Shown: piece after piece, positions 23,513-36,600 of the stretch
Position numbering within the stretch: position 1 is the first letter of the stretch
Layout: every line of letters starts with the position of its first letter
NCBI GenBank assembly: GCA_036852015.1
Contig: JAANDG010000087.1
Location: 186,001 to 250,000 of the forward strand
Direction of reading: 5' to 3'
From: Pelodera strongyloides
Taxonomy: Eukaryota; Nematoda; Chromadorea; Rhabditida; Rhabditidae
DNA: 64,000 nt
Position numbers and translations under genes: made by a program
Notes under the pieces: generated by a model
The model's database searches: none
What the model was told of the DNA's origin: nothing
Seen by the model: the letters and a program-made list of their open reading frames with translations, nothing else

Positions 23513-26500
23513 TCAACTAGAAGCGGGTGGTAATTGGGAACTGTTAGAGTCAGGCGATGAGGAACTGTCTTCAGACGATGAAGAGCCAGCGTTTCGCTTT
23601 GAAGATGACGAGGAGGAGTCAAACGACGAGAGTGAGGAGGAGCACAGAGATGCCTGGGAGGAAGAGACGGAGAGGTGAGTGCCCATTCCCTCTCTTTGTC
23701 TCTGCATCTCTAGCAGACGTTCCTTCAGGCTGAGAGCCTCACGTTTGGCAGAGATCAGACGACGAGAGTAGGATCCTGAACATGAGTTGTTAGATTAGGA
23801 TAGAGTATAAATTACATAATAGGGAATTGCGCTGACCAACATACTTCAAAACGGCGTGTCATTCCACATTAAATATTTTGCTCACCATCCTTTGCCTTAG
23901 GATCTTACCGATTACGATTGGCAATTTGTGATCTAAACATTAATAACCATAGCAGGGAGAGAGTAAAATGGTTAATCGATTTACTTGACTTCCTGCGCTC
24001 TCGTTCCAAGGCATCTCTTATTTTCCCATCGCCGTCTGTGTGCTCGCGGACTCTAGTTCGAAGACCTTCGACTTCTTCTAAAATCAGTAATTTATTTCAG
24101 TCTAAATCTAATGATCTTCAATCTTGAAGCTATTTAGCACATGTTCACAAGTATCGTTGTCCTGATAATGTGATGGGATCATACTATCAACGTTGCAGAA
24201 ACGCCTTATCCTTCAGAATCATACTAACTTCATACTAAACGTACCCCTCTCCTTCTGCAGCCACTCTCTCTGCTGTTTGAAGTGGTCGTTGGCCATATCG
24301 ACTAGGGAGAGGATCTTGTTGAGAAGATTGCCCGATTGATCTGAGGCTGACGACGGAGTGGTCTGATTAGTAGAAGATCCGCCGCAAGAACCCGAAGAAC
24401 GACCACGATCAGACATTGACTGGTTGGGGGAAACGGATAACTGAAAGCACAGAACTAGAGGATGTTAAATTGCATTATTATATGGTCGGCCTCTTTTTAA
24501 TACATTACCGTTGTTTTTCAAAGTTATTGATGTTTCAGTAACTCGAAAATTCGATGCAGAACATAGTGCTTCGCGATGTACGACCCCTGACTTGATTCAA
24601 TGATTTAGGGTCCCTTTTTTCTATCTGCGTGGATGACGGTACTATGCTTGTTGTACAATCATAAAGTAATGCATCTATGAGAAGTCATACATGCAGTACA
24701 CAACTAATCGAAGACGTTGTTTTACTTAGAATATAACATTAATGCGTACGTCATTCTTCCTCATATTCTCCATGGAGTCGTTGTCGGATGTCTCGCTGTT
24801 CTCCTGACTCTTGGTCAGATTCAGAGGGATGCCAGTGTCCGAAGTGGTCGTCCCTCCGAGTGTCGATGATAGTGACACTTCCTCTTCCACGTCATCGCGA
24901 CTGCAAAAGCTCCATCTTAAAGGCTTAAAAGTTGATGACGTCACTCAAATGTGTCAGGCCCATGAAAGGTGAGAGGAATGGAGGGAATGTAGAGAGACAG
25001 AGAGACAGAGAGAGATACAGAGATAGAGAGAGAGGGAGAGAGAGAAGTCAGGGCATTTTGCAATAAATCTATCTGTATTCAATTTACCTTATTTCTGCAT
25101 TCCAATTTTCATATTCATGCCGCGTGAGAAATTATTCCAAATCTCACAGATCCGGAAACAGTTTAACAGTTACAAGTGTTTGACGTGTGGAATTTTACTT
25201 TAGATACCAATCCCTCTATCTACTCATTTACAAGTAAACCCCCCTTAGTTTTCGTTGTTAATTTTTTGCAAAATATTTCCCGAGGCAACCCGCAAAACAT
25301 CCCCTTGTTTGTGTAGAGCGAACTCATCAATTGTTTCATTTACAGTTTTCGATTGTAATCGGAGAATTCATACGATAATTCTCGTTTTTGCACACATTCA
25401 TTTGCCAGGCTATCAGGCGTTTCATCTCTCTTTTGACTACGCGTCATTTTAGTCTACTTCGCCGTCGGTTTGGCAAGAATTAAGAGAATTGTCCGTGAAG
25501 TTTCTTCTGGAGGATCAAGTTGTGATGCAGTTCTGGCTTGATGTCGCACACAAGCTGCAGAAGACGCACGATCATCAGTCATTTTTAAGGAACAGAGTTA
25601 TTTACGGCAAGAAACTTCCATTCACGGACTAGTTCCTTTATTGATATACGGAATAGCTAAGCAGAGGAAAAGTTAAAAAATGGGGGATTTTAAGTTTGGA
25701 TTTCACGTTTTAAATTAACGAGCGATATTAAATCATAGCATTCTGGAGATTACACGACGTCACGACTGAAACTGCGCTCGTCCCCAACCCTACCGTAGAT
25801 GTGTGTTGTGTATCTGTTGCTGGGCATCTTTTTGTGCCGCGGCCACAGCCATCATTTGCTGCATGAGAAGTTGTTGAGCAGTAAAAGAAGGGAATAATTG
25901 TCCCAGAAACATTTGCGAATTGGTGAATGAGGTGGGTGAAGTTGCCGTGAAATCTGCAGCTGATGCGCCTTCAAATGAAGTGGTCCCTTAAAATATAATG
26001 TTGATTTTACAAAAATTTACTGCGAATGCCACAATGGACTACTCTAACTAATTTAGTGGTAATGCTGTTGAAAATCGTTTATTTTCCCAATTATCGTGTG
26101 CACAAAAAATTTATATTAATTATTATTTGTAAGAATTTTCAGTATGTGGTGTTTCTTTCTGAAGAATACATTAACTCTTGCACTTGGCTTGCTGGAGTCT
26201 TGATAAATGGAAATCTCACCCGAAAACTTTTGAAGTTTAGTGCTTCCCCAATCGTCCATAGTAGTAGTCGTAGTTCTTTTAGGCGGTCTTCCGGGGCTGT
26301 AAGAAAAACAAAGATTAACAACTAAACAACGTGAATCTACAAACTGAGACACCACAAAACAGTCGCAGTCGTTCTGACAATCTAGATTCCATAAGCAAGA
26401 GCGCACATTTCGTTCGCGAATGTGTGGCGCGCTGCTGGCGCACCAGCGGCTAACACTTTAGCTGAATACGGTACAACCGGACAAGGAGGTACTTACAGTA

Positions 26501-29312
26501 ATTTAAAAGTCATATGGATTGTGATGCTGTATTCAATGTGTAACTTTAGTAATAATTAGCGTTGAGCTTAGTTTAACAAGACAAGGAATATTCTGAAATC
26601 AGTCTAATGGCGAAATGGGGTGGTTCTTTGTTCTACGTTATTTGTTCCGCTTTTAACGGATTACGTTCGCTGACGTAAAATATGATTTTAGTTTTTGTTT
26701 ATCAACTTTTTTTCGTTTACAAGGGAGATGCTTGAGATTCCAACTTCCTATATAAACAGGCTTATTTCTGACCACCCCACATCTATCCATATCATGTGGC
26801 TCATGATAAAAAAGGCGATTTTAATACAATCCGATTGTGAAATTATAGTTTAATAATAGGTTCACAAATAAGATTTTCAGGGTTTACCGACGAAGAAATG
26901 TAAGCAAAAGATGAAATTGTTGAAATCGGATTGTCGGAATTTTGATGATTTCAAGATATTTACACGGTTGGAAATGGATTTTCATGCAGGATTTCTGGGG
27001 CTGATTGAGGTAAGCTCTTCGGTCATCTTACGTATTGTTCCACGTGCAGTGAAAGGGTAAACGCCTATATATTTCTCGGTAAACTATTTATATCATCCGT
27101 CTAATAAGGGGTTTGGAAGTCACCTTGTTTTTGTTGTTATTTAGTTTCTAAAAGTCATGATTGGCAGTCTAAAAGCCACATCGGCCTGCAAAGGTTCAGT
27201 ATCTTATCGAGGTGACAAAAATAAATTTAAATACGAATAGTTGGGCGGAAACCGGAAAACCTGAAAAGTTCAGAGCGTCGGTTGTAGCTTGACTTTTGAA
27301 GAAGCTTAGGCCGTGGTTTTTTTAGAAAATACAGTTTCAATGTTTGCTTATGACATGTTCCGCAGAGGTCCTGAGCAGTAGCCTACGAGTTCCAGATGAC
27401 AAATTGCTCGACGTCTTCGGGCTAGGGCCTTGCAGCTATGAATTTAGCTTTCACTTACGGTTTGTTTCCACAGAACGGACAGGCTAATCTAGTCCGAAAG
27501 AAAAAAAGTTGATGCTGGAAGGTGGAAAACCCGGAATTGATAGCAAATTATTATAAGCGTGAATCTTACGAGTTTGTGCAGTCTTCGTATAACTTCTCGA
27601 AATCAGCTGTGGCGATTAATTTACATCGATTCACGCCTGGTTGTATAGCACCCAATGAACGGAGGGCACGAACCTGAATATGCAAATTTGGTCACAAGTT
27701 ACGATAGGTCGGTCGTCTGGTGGTGTATTGGTGAGCTGCCCACGCAAAGGCCACGGGTTCGATTCCAGCCCCAACCAATCAGACCCTACCAAAAGAGTAA
27801 AATTTGAAAGTTGCCGACGCTATCTTGCTCTTATTCTGCCTTGGAAGCGCATACACATTGTGAGGCTTTGGAACAATTATGTTCGGATAATTATCTGCTT
27901 TATTCGTTTTATTCAGCATATAGTTTCTGGTTCACATATATTTCCATCATCACTTTATACAAACCTGCTCAACGTTGCACACAATCGGTGTAATATCGAG
28001 TCTCTTGAGTTTTGTGTATACTGTATGCAGGCCACCGACGAGGTTCCTTAGGAATAGATCATACACCTGAAGAAGTTATGGCATATTAATTTTCAGTAAA
28101 CAAACAATATTATTGGTTTGCGTCAATCGCTTCCGGACCAGTTAAAGCGATTAATCACAGTATTAGTACTAGTAACCCCAACAGAAAATTACAGCCTTCA
28201 TTTATAAAAAAAAAGAACAAAAAAAAGTTCATATTTAGTTGCGGCAGTGTTTACCAACCTGTGGTAGGCATATCATATCGATTCCATTGAGTTCGAAACA
28301 GGCCACCTTTTCGCCACGGTAATCGATAACCTAAAGAAAAACAATATTTCTTATAATTTTTGTAACCAAAGCAATAACTGTATCGTAAGATTATTTTGTG
28401 AACTCTCGCGCACGCTATGTATAAGCGGACTTCTTTATTATTCGTTTGAGGTTATTCGTGCGCGAACCGAAGGAAAACAGCTGGTTGAGAATGACACACA
28501 CACATCATGCACGTGTCATCATGAAATAAGGCAGAGGGAATGGTTTTACTATAATGGGTGCAAATGATCACTGACTGCTTGGGCATGGTAATCGATACGG
28601 GCACGGTACCATATCAGCTGCTTGGGTTTGGTAACCCTAACGGGTACGGTACCATATCATACCAGTACATAATTCTTTTTTTTCACCTTTTTCTTAAAAT
28701 TTTACAAAGGCTCGGACGGACAATGTTCATAAAAGTACTGATATACAATGAACATTTTACCCCCATACCGGCCATTCCCTTGCTTGCTTCAATAAAGGGA
28801 AAAACCTGGTTCCTTTAATCTTCGCTGATAAACCCATCCGAAATATCACTGATAGTATAAACCCACCCAAAAGGCAATTAGTATCTTTAAACCGACAATT
28901 TGGCCAACTTAAGAAAGGATATTGAAAAGTTTTAAGGGATATACTATCAACCGACAAAAAAAAACCTTGTAGCGGCTTATCGTGTTACAAGGATTATCCC
29001 TTTCTCTGGAGTTCCAAACTTCCAAATCACCCTTTGGAAGTTATTGGTTAGCATTAATTGATAGTTTTGTTTTGACACTTGTTTTCAAGAAAATTTGGAT
29101 AACCAGAGGCAGAGGCAGAGGATTTAGAGAACCACGTAGAGAGAGGGAGGGGTAGACCGCTAAACAGATACAGAAAACAGAGAGAGAGGGGGGGGGTGGG
29201 AGACCGATAGAGAGACATAGAAAACAAAGATAGAGAGAGAGATAGTAGTTGGACAGAGAGATAGAGAGAGATAGTAGTTGGACAGAGAGATAGAGAGAGA
29301 TAGTAGTTGGAC

Positions 29313-29369
<57 letters not shown>

Positions 29370-29946
29370 ACCGAGGTACGTCGGTACGAAGGAAAAAAAT
29401 GGGCTTACTTTTGCAGCAACGGGTTCTCCAGAAGACTCAAACGATGGATATTCTAATGTGCAGTGGGCGGAGTCGGAAGAGGCACTGCTGTGCACTGAAA
29501 AACAAAAAGCTAGTCTGACAATTAGGTTTGTCAATTATTGTCATTCTCTTTGTCAATCACAAATATAGCAGATATCAGAGACACATCCTTCCTAGATAAC
29601 TGAGCGGGAATTACACTAGAAACCCAAATAAGCTTGGTCACATCGATTATCGAATACAGATTGAAATTTTTTGAATTCCCGCCCAAAATCGAACTATCGC
29701 CCACTGAATCAATCAATAACTAACTCAATCAATCAATCAATATACCAAGTCAGTACTAACTTGCGTGCTCTTCTCTAGCATACGTCGTAGTAGGAAAGGT
29801 TGTCGGTTGGTCAAAAACAATCTGTTCCGGGGCGTATTTATCGTGCGCGGCCGCAAGATTCCGTATTGCAGTTAATGACTCGAGCATCTGAAGGGTAACT
29901 TGTATTACTGTGGTGTTCCGGTGGATACGACAAAAGTACTGTGGTC
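23513..29946 (-). CDS. dac-1: Dachshund-family transcriptional regulator (dac-1 orthologue)
   Basis: A nuclear Ski/Sno/Dac cofactor. Exons on the - strand, 5' to 3': 29946-29761 (start uncertain; in-frame ATG at 29887), 29494-29409, 28330-28259, 28066-27965, 27673-27570, 26296-26220, 25986-25794, 24900-24750, 24440-24245, 24077-23985 and 23775-23513. All junctions are GT-AG and phases agree. From 29887 the sum is 1464 nt (487 aa). The DNA-binding Dachbox spans exons 3-5, with DYRGEKVACFELNGIDMI, GGLHTVYTKLKRLDITP and QPGVNRCKLI. The AT-hook-like PGRPPKR follows, as in animal DACH proteins. A PLNLT motif in exon 8 resembles CtBP-binding sites. The C-terminal DD2-like coiled coil starts LNKILSLVDMANDHF, and the tail is Ser-rich. 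Further 5' exons may exist. It lies antisense between two TRIM-like subclusters. Confidence 0.92.
24988..25047. repeat. GA-rich microsatellite in a dac-1 intron
   Basis: Imperfect AGAGAGACAGAG repeats. Confidence 0.85.
27702..27776 (+). repeat. tRNA-like sequence, probable SINE fragment
   Basis: An A-box-like TGGTGTATTGGTGAGC is followed by a B-box-like GGGTTCGATTCC, with a trailing CCAACCA. The arms do not fold into a full tRNA by eye. It lies in a dac-1 intron on the opposite strand. Confidence 0.4.
28570..28662. repeat. Two-copy tandem repeat, about 46-bp unit
   Basis: CTGCTTGGG, a variable part, then GGTACGGTACCATATC-like sequence occurs twice in a row upstream of the Dachbox exon. Intronic in dac-1. 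Confidence 0.65.
29100..29372. repeat. GA microsatellite with a short minisatellite
   Basis: About three copies of a 28-nt unit containing GATAGTAGTTGGACAGAGAG (29237-29320) run into a long pure AG tract. Intronic in dac-1. Confidence 0.9.
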
Positions 29947-30698
29947 CTGAATTATACACGTTTGCTGGAGGTCAGGATTAAATAAACCATGATATGTGGT
30001 AGGTCTGACAAGGACATAGTATGCGTCATTGGTTCAGAACCCACATTTTTAAAGCTTATTTATTGTTGGCATAACAAAGGGTTTATTGGACTATATATCC
30101 GGATATCCGTTGACACTAACTGGACGCCCATGGGCACCCATGGACACCCATGGACACCCAGGAACACCTATGGACAGCTCAACAGAAACACGCACAAGAG
30201 TTCCTAAGAGAATACGCTCTAATCCTATTTTTGTGTTGATTATCTTGAGGACTCTTATACACGTAACAATTTCATAGCGCTACAAAACATTCCTTTTGTT
30301 TCGCAAGCGTAACTAACTAAAAGAAATACTTTTGTGAAGAACACCGTGCTCCTTAGGTACACCGGCAAAAGCACGTGTGCTTTTTATGTCCAAGAACCCA
30401 TGTAAGTCCTTTTTTGCAAAACATTGGTTGTTCTTCGAAAAATTTGTAAATTGATATAAATAGAGTAATAAAGTGAGACGGATTTTGCAAGCTTATGTGA
30501 AGATTTACTCGATTAGATACGCCTAGAAAACGTTGGCTTATGACAGGTAAAACGGTCGGTAATCCAGCGGACATCTATAATATATGTCACCAAAATACTG
30601 TCTCAAGAATAGGATTAAAATTTAAAATGTATTAAAAGATGACAAAGGAGGTTGTTTATGTAACATCATGTTTCTCTCCGAAGATCATAGTCTAGTTA
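29947..30698. other. 5' flank of dac-1, no other gene seen
   Basis: It may hold upstream dac-1 exons or the promoter, but I could not identify any. It contains the short ACCCATGG repeat at 30119-30175. Confidence 0.4.
30119..30175. repeat. Short minisatellite (ACCCATGGAC units)
   Basis: About five imperfect units of 10-12 nt (GGGCACCCATGGACACCC and variants). Confidence 0.75.
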
Positions 30699-31091
30699 TT
30701 AAAGCGAAATACCGGTCGGTCTCAACAAAAAAATACAAAAAGAGGAGGAGGAAACAACCGTGCGTTGACCACCGTTTTCAAACCGTCCGTTTTTGGACTT
30801 TTACTAGCCAAATTCAAAATATTTTGTCAACATTTCGTCATTTGGATGCTGCGGAGTGTGTGATCATTTGAAAAGGCCATCCCTCGATTTTTCCAGGGCC
30901 GTGCTAGTATTAAAATCGGCAAATCGTTGAAAGCAAATTTTCCCATACAAAATCGCAAAAAATGGTTGTTTGAGAACATTTTTGTGCAAGATGCACTTAT
31001 TTGTTTGTGTTGTTATGTTTATTTTCCTTTACAACTTTTTTTAAACTATTTTTGGTGAAAAAACCCCAAACCGGGTGGTATTTCGCTTTAA
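30699..31091. mobile_element. Long variant of MITE family A
   Basis: Left end TTAAAGCGAAATACCGGTCG and right end GGGTGGTATTTCGCTTTAA are inverted. The roughly 390-bp interior differs from the usual 180-bp members, so it may be a closer relative of the autonomous element or a capture product. Confidence 0.7.
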
Positions 31092-31153
31092 TTACTCACA
31101 CATTATTAGTGAAAAACTACGATTTGTTTTACAAATACACGAAAGTGAAAACC

Positions 31154-31350
31154 CCGATATGTGCCCGATAATCCGGCACATTTCAGGAACATGCCCGAAA
31201 TGTGCCGGATTATTCCAAAAAACCGCGATATGTCCCGATTATTTTCCAAAAGGCCCGATATGTGCCCGATCACTTGCCAAAAGCCCGATATGTGCCGGAT
31301 CATTTCCAAAAAAAAACCGAGATGTGCCCGGCTTGTGCCCGATTATTTGA
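31154..31350. repeat. Degenerate tandem repeat, about 30-36 bp unit
   Basis: Six or so units of the form GCCCGATATGTGCCCGATCA with AATTCCAAAA-type linkers. Units vary in sequence and length. Confidence 0.8.
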
Positions 31351-31795
31351 GATATTTCAGTGTCCCTTGTAATTTAGGTCATGGGACCTCGGATAGAGTT
31401 AGTTTAGCTTGGATGTAGCAGTCTGTGGTATCAGTAGTTGGTCTACTAGCCGTTCCCGTACATAACCAACTTTTAAAAAGTATCAGGTGAAATCGAAATA
31501 GTAATCGCGTTCTCTTGGCTGATATTCTGACTAACAATAAGCTCCGCTAAAGGATGAAGCGTGTTCCATTCGAGGGAAAGTGTTTGTGATCCGAGAATTC
31601 GAGCTAGCGAAGTAGTAAATATAAAAGAGATCTTCTGAACTCACACTCCGCTTACGTTAATCATCTTTGCGTCGTGGTTCCAGTTTGCCATTTGTTTTTC
31701 GAAACTCAAGCACTGTAAACACTTAATAATAATAATTGCTCAAGAAGTGAATGTACAATAATTGCTCGACATTAGAAATAAGACCACAACAGTGG

Positions 31796-31933
31796 CCGTA
31801 TGCACGAATGCTCGGAGTATGCTCCCAGCCTCTCAATAGGAGGTGAGAGAAATAGAGGGATAACATGAATCAGCTACACACAGAGAAAGCTTCTCCCAAC
31901 CGTGCTCCCCTGTAGCTGTTCGTGCATACGGCA
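31796..31933. mobile_element. Short inverted-repeat element
   Basis: Begins GCCGTATGCACGAA and ends TTCGTGCATACGGC, a perfect 14-bp terminal inverted repeat around a 138-bp unit. Confidence 0.75.
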
Positions 31934-33478
31934 GCAGGTGTGAAGGATGGTTACAAAGAATCGTAAATACAAAAATCCAGAGCATAGGGCGTCTTCCAGT
32001 CGCCGAACTGGTATTTATAGAGACGAATGCGTATTGTTCGGTTAGGTGGGGCATCCATTGCTTATGTATCTGTATATATAATTCCTGCTGCTTATGGCAC
32101 GCTTATCCCCTCAGTAATCTGTAGTAATCTTTCCCCACGGTAATACGCTCAAATCATCCCCGTATATCGCCTTTTGATGAGCGAAAAGACGTATGAAGAC
32201 AGTCAACAGGTTGCGAAATTGCTGCAAATGAGCAAAAATCTAGGCAGCTAGTGCGGGAAGGCGAGCCCTATTTCGCTTCTGGGTGCGCGTCGGTGGGCCA
32301 ATCGTTAGCTAGCACACATACGGCCCACTTGTGGCTTCCCTATGATCTTGCTTGATCTACTAACTCACTATTCCAAAGGGTGCGCCGTAGGTATACTATA
32401 TTTTCGCCGCTTACCGCCGCTTACCAGTCGGCGCCGCAAAAACGAAAATGTGAAAAATTGAACAGATGCGTTGTACTGTTGTATGCATCGCGTCAGTGAA
32501 AACAATGGAAACCACGGTGCACTAAAGTTCAGTTTATATCCGGAAGCAGCTTACGTTACGCATGCCGCTCAAAGAAATAGGACATACATTTTTTAATAAC
32601 AAATAAAGTATATAAATTCTTCATACAATCCGGTAATATGTGAAATGATGACAACCGCATAACGCTAATTGCAAGGCTCATTAAATTGGCTCTTGTCCAG
32701 CATTTAGATTAAATAAGCGGCTTTTTAAATTACTATATGATAATGACGCTTTAAAATACTTTCGCTGACCATATTTCAAGAAATGATGCGACGAAATACG
32801 GCATTTACGTGGCATTTTGTATCTGAAACAGCGCAAAGGTTACCAATAAGCTAAGCTTCGACTGTGAAACAGTTATCGAAATAGGGCCAAAATTTTGCCA
32901 AATAACATTCACTGCGCAAAATAGGTAGTAAACGTTAGGCACAAGGAATCTTACCGTCGGGGTTTAGGTAACTTCTAAGACGTTATTTGATTCTTTCATT
33001 TCTGACCGATGGGGTGAACAGCCGCCCATGGTTTGGATTTTGGAGCCTATTCATTGAAAATCATTTTTGGGCATGCAGAAATATTACCTAGTACGGATTT
33101 CAGTTTATGCACTGCGAACGGCTAAACATTAGGGCTAGGGGTACTCTAATTGAGTTTATTTGGAATGGTATGATTATTTCCATGAGGGAGGTGTGCAAGT
33201 CACAAAAGCTTGCATATTAGCATACCAGCCGTTCGAAGAGCCCTACGCGCTCTTCTCCGACTGGAGGAATCGGCCTTCGGCCGATTGTTTCCCTATTTAA
33301 AAAAGGATTGCTACAATTTAAAAAGTTAACTCTCGTCTCTTTCTCCTCCCACACAATCACACGTCTCTGAATGTGGAAACGTATAATAATCAGTTTGGAT
33401 CACCACTCGACTAATGCCACCATGCAAATTTGCTATTGAAGGTGCTGTATGTAGGGCAGAGGATTATCCTTGTCATAA

Positions 33479-33562
33479 GCTAGCGTAGCTCAGCAGGTAG
33501 AGCGTTGGACTGTGAAGCGAGAGATTGGGTGCTGCTGTGGGTTCGAATACCGCCAGCGGCAT
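33479..33562 (+). repeat. tRNA-like sequence, pseudo-tRNA or SINE head
   Basis: A perfect D-arm with A box (TAGCTCAGCAGGTAGAGCG) and a B box (GGGTTCGAATACC) are spaced as in a tRNA. The anticodon stem (TTGGA against GCGAG) and the acceptor stem do not pair. Read as a degenerate tRNA or tRNA-derived SINE. Confidence 0.55.
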
Positions 33563-33616
33563 AGATTTTGTATGATCTCATTCGATTGTGAATAGAAAAT
33601 TTTCTTTATGAAAGGA

Positions 33617-33672
33617 TTTCGTTGCGTGCATACAAACAAAAGACCAAGTAAACTCTTCTCCTTTATATAATA
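33617..33672. repeat. Fragment of dispersed repeat family H
   Basis: Shares ACAAACAAAAG...TAAACTCTTCTCCTTTATATA with 9060-9215, directly after the tRNA-like sequence. Confidence 0.6.
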
Positions 33673-36600
33673 AGATTTCAGGAAGTATGACCCTATTATT
33701 TACATCTAAATTTTACGCAAAGTTGTGACCGCATCATAATTGCACAATCTGCAAGGCTTCTTTTATAAAACATCATAACTAGTAAATATCCCCAATCGGA
33801 TTAATTAACGGTCATCACTTTAGACAGTAATACTGCGCATATTCCTATAGAGGTAATCGCCTAAAGCCTATTTCTAGAAATCCCCAAGTAAACAGAGAAA
33901 AGCCTCTTGCGGTAAGGCGATAATTTATGCTGTAAAAAATAAATCCGAGGCGCGTTAGCGCATCACCTGATTGAGACCGTAATTCGAAGAAAGATGGTGC
34001 AAAAAGTCATCGCGACGAAAACGCGGCGTTGAAAAGCAGCCACTGCAAATTAAAAATTCAATGCGACTTATTCATAGGGTCATGTGTAATCATCCCAGAA
34101 CAACTTCTCAAAAAGGCGACAAGCTGGCGATGATTTGGCGAACATTCGGTGAGAAAATAAGTTCGCGGCGGTTTGGAGATCTACGATTCATTTTTTTTGG
34201 TGCGTGCACATGTTTTTCGTTGTGAGGGACGGCTGCATTGTTACCCATGCTGTATGGTTTATTTCTTCAAGGGGGACACTGTAAAGCGAATGAAATAATA
34301 TATGAGGTACTAGTGGGACAAATATTGGCACAAAGATATTTCAAAAATCATATCCTCATAGCAAAATTTCACACGGAATACTTTGAATTTAATATTTAAT
34401 TTTTAATTTTTCAAAAGAAAATAATCTAATATTCCCACTCTAACTTGGAATCAGAGTTAAATATGGACATTTCGTGTTTCATTTCATTTGAAATGTCCAT
34501 TACGCGGTGAAACATTTGCAAAAAGGAGCTTTGCGTTCACACGCAGTACAATTCGGTGTGAAATTTGTGACGGATGCATTTTGAAATGATTTTTGGTAGA
34601 TTCAGCGAGACTGATTGCCAAAATTGTGTACAATTGTGTACAGTTAGTATAGACTTTGGTCAAGATAAATTGCCAATGTCTAGCACCGAGGACCTCCGCG
34701 CAGTCGCCGCACAAAAAAAGGTCCGAGATTTGGGAGCGATGGGTGTGCGGGCGGTGCGCCGCGTGTGCTCCGAAAGGCTTTGAATTTCCAGGCAAATTGC
34801 CTCACTATAACTATACGGGCAGTGAGGCTCTGTCAGAAGGGCTTGCATGATGGCACGAAAATTAGCGTGCAACAAGTCAACGTGCAGTAAGTTCCGTTTA
34901 CGTTGTTTTTTTAACAGTTGCTTTCACTCTTTACCAGTGTTGTATCCGCTTAGAATTCGAAGAGTATTTTTGCATTTAGAACAAAAATTTACAACATAAA
35001 AATTGTTAATTATTTGAAATGCAATTTAAGTCGCAAAGAAGCTTGAAATTCCCAATAAACTACAAAATTAAGACAAATCCGTCGAGTTCATTTCACATTT
35101 TACTTTTGTGTGAGAAAGGTGTAATTTTGAGATAAGATCAAATGTAAAACGATCATTTTCACTCACTGTGAAGCAATTTTCTTGGCGCAATGTCTTATGC
35201 ATGTTTGCGATGAAATTTTTGTCAAGAACGAAATGGAGGGTTGTTTTGGCCTGATTCCAAAAGAGGAGCTTATTTTTATTGAGATTATTATAACGAAAGT
35301 AACTTCAAGCCGATATAAAGGCTAATATAATGAAGTTCTATGGAGCATTTTCGAAAATAAAAAAAAACTATTTGTCTTCTTAGAAGGGAGAAAAGAGCTT
35401 AATGTTTGAAGTTCGTTTTGAAACCACTGCGAGGAAACTTTATATTTGTAAATGTGTAACTGACAGTTGCGCGCAAACAACTTGCTACTTGCTGTGTACT
35501 AAGCGTATAAGTTATGTGGCGTGCTATACGCAAAAAGATATACAGGAGCTTCGCGTACCCGCGGCAGCGTAAAACTTACGCGCGCGGGAGTTTCCGCACA
35601 ACATCAGAAGTTCACGCTCCCCAATTTTCACAGAGCCCCTTGATAGCGTTGAGCCGAGAGAGAGAGAGAGAGCATGGACAAGAAAGGGAGAAAATAGAAA
35701 TATATTACCGTTCCTTACTTGTCAAATGTTCATCCCACGCCGAAAGGAAAATGGTGTCTTGTAATTCGCATGGCTCATGAATTTTATAATAAAAGAGCAG
35801 TAACTCAAGTTCATTCCTCTTCTTGCCTCTCTGTAGGGTTGTAAGGACCATGAGATTAGATCAAATATAAAACAAATATGAACACTCCAACTGCGCAGTG
35901 CAAAAGCATTTTTCTTTAAAAGAATAAACGTGTTTATAATAGAGATCACAGGGCAGGGCACAGACTTTTCACAGTTATGTCTATACTCAGAATTTTTGTG
36001 GAATTGAATTTAAAACCCGAATAATGGGTACCTATTCCTCCTTTACTATTTTTTAAATTAAAAAAAAAAACAAGAAATCCCAACCAGGAACTCAAATAAG
36101 TGAATAAAAATGAAGGTTACGAAAAACTGCCAAACATTAAATGATAAGGTTTACGTAAGTATGTAAACATACACATTACAGTGCACTTGACGAAAGTTAA
36201 CACTCATTAGAACGATTGAAAATGAAGGAACAAAAAAGCGCTACCGCTCCTATTCCCAGATACGCAGCTACTGGCCCATTGCTCTAAAATAACACCAATT
36301 TCGAGCTAGTCTCAATATTTAGCCAATTCCTAGTATGCTCATGTAAACTTGCACTTATAGGATGCTTAGGCTTTTGCACGATAACATTAACACGAATTTC
36401 AAGTTGATTTCATTTACGCTCGCCCTATTTAGGCCGCAGTTTCAAGTAATCCATATCATATAAGTCGAGGCAAATCTGCCTCAGAGGAAAATCTTCTTAT
36501 CTAGGTATTACTTGTTAGTGGTTAATGTAGTCGCTAATGAGAACCTATATGACAGGAATAGATTTAGACCTGTTTTCCATAGAAGACCCAGGATTTGGGA

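Noticed and set aside
25453..25591. Possible extra coding exon on the - strand (MTDDRASSAACV...)
   Set aside because: dac-1 exons at 25794 and 24900 already join in phase; this short frame has no matching splice sites and no dachshund feature.
31154..31350. CRISPR-like repeat array
   Set aside because: Units and spacers are irregular and the genome is clearly eukaryotic; it is a degenerate tandem repeat.
33479..33562. Functional tRNA gene (His- or Thr-like anticodon loop)
   Set aside because: The D-arm and T-loop look right, but the anticodon and acceptor stems do not pair, so it is kept only as a tRNA-like repeat.
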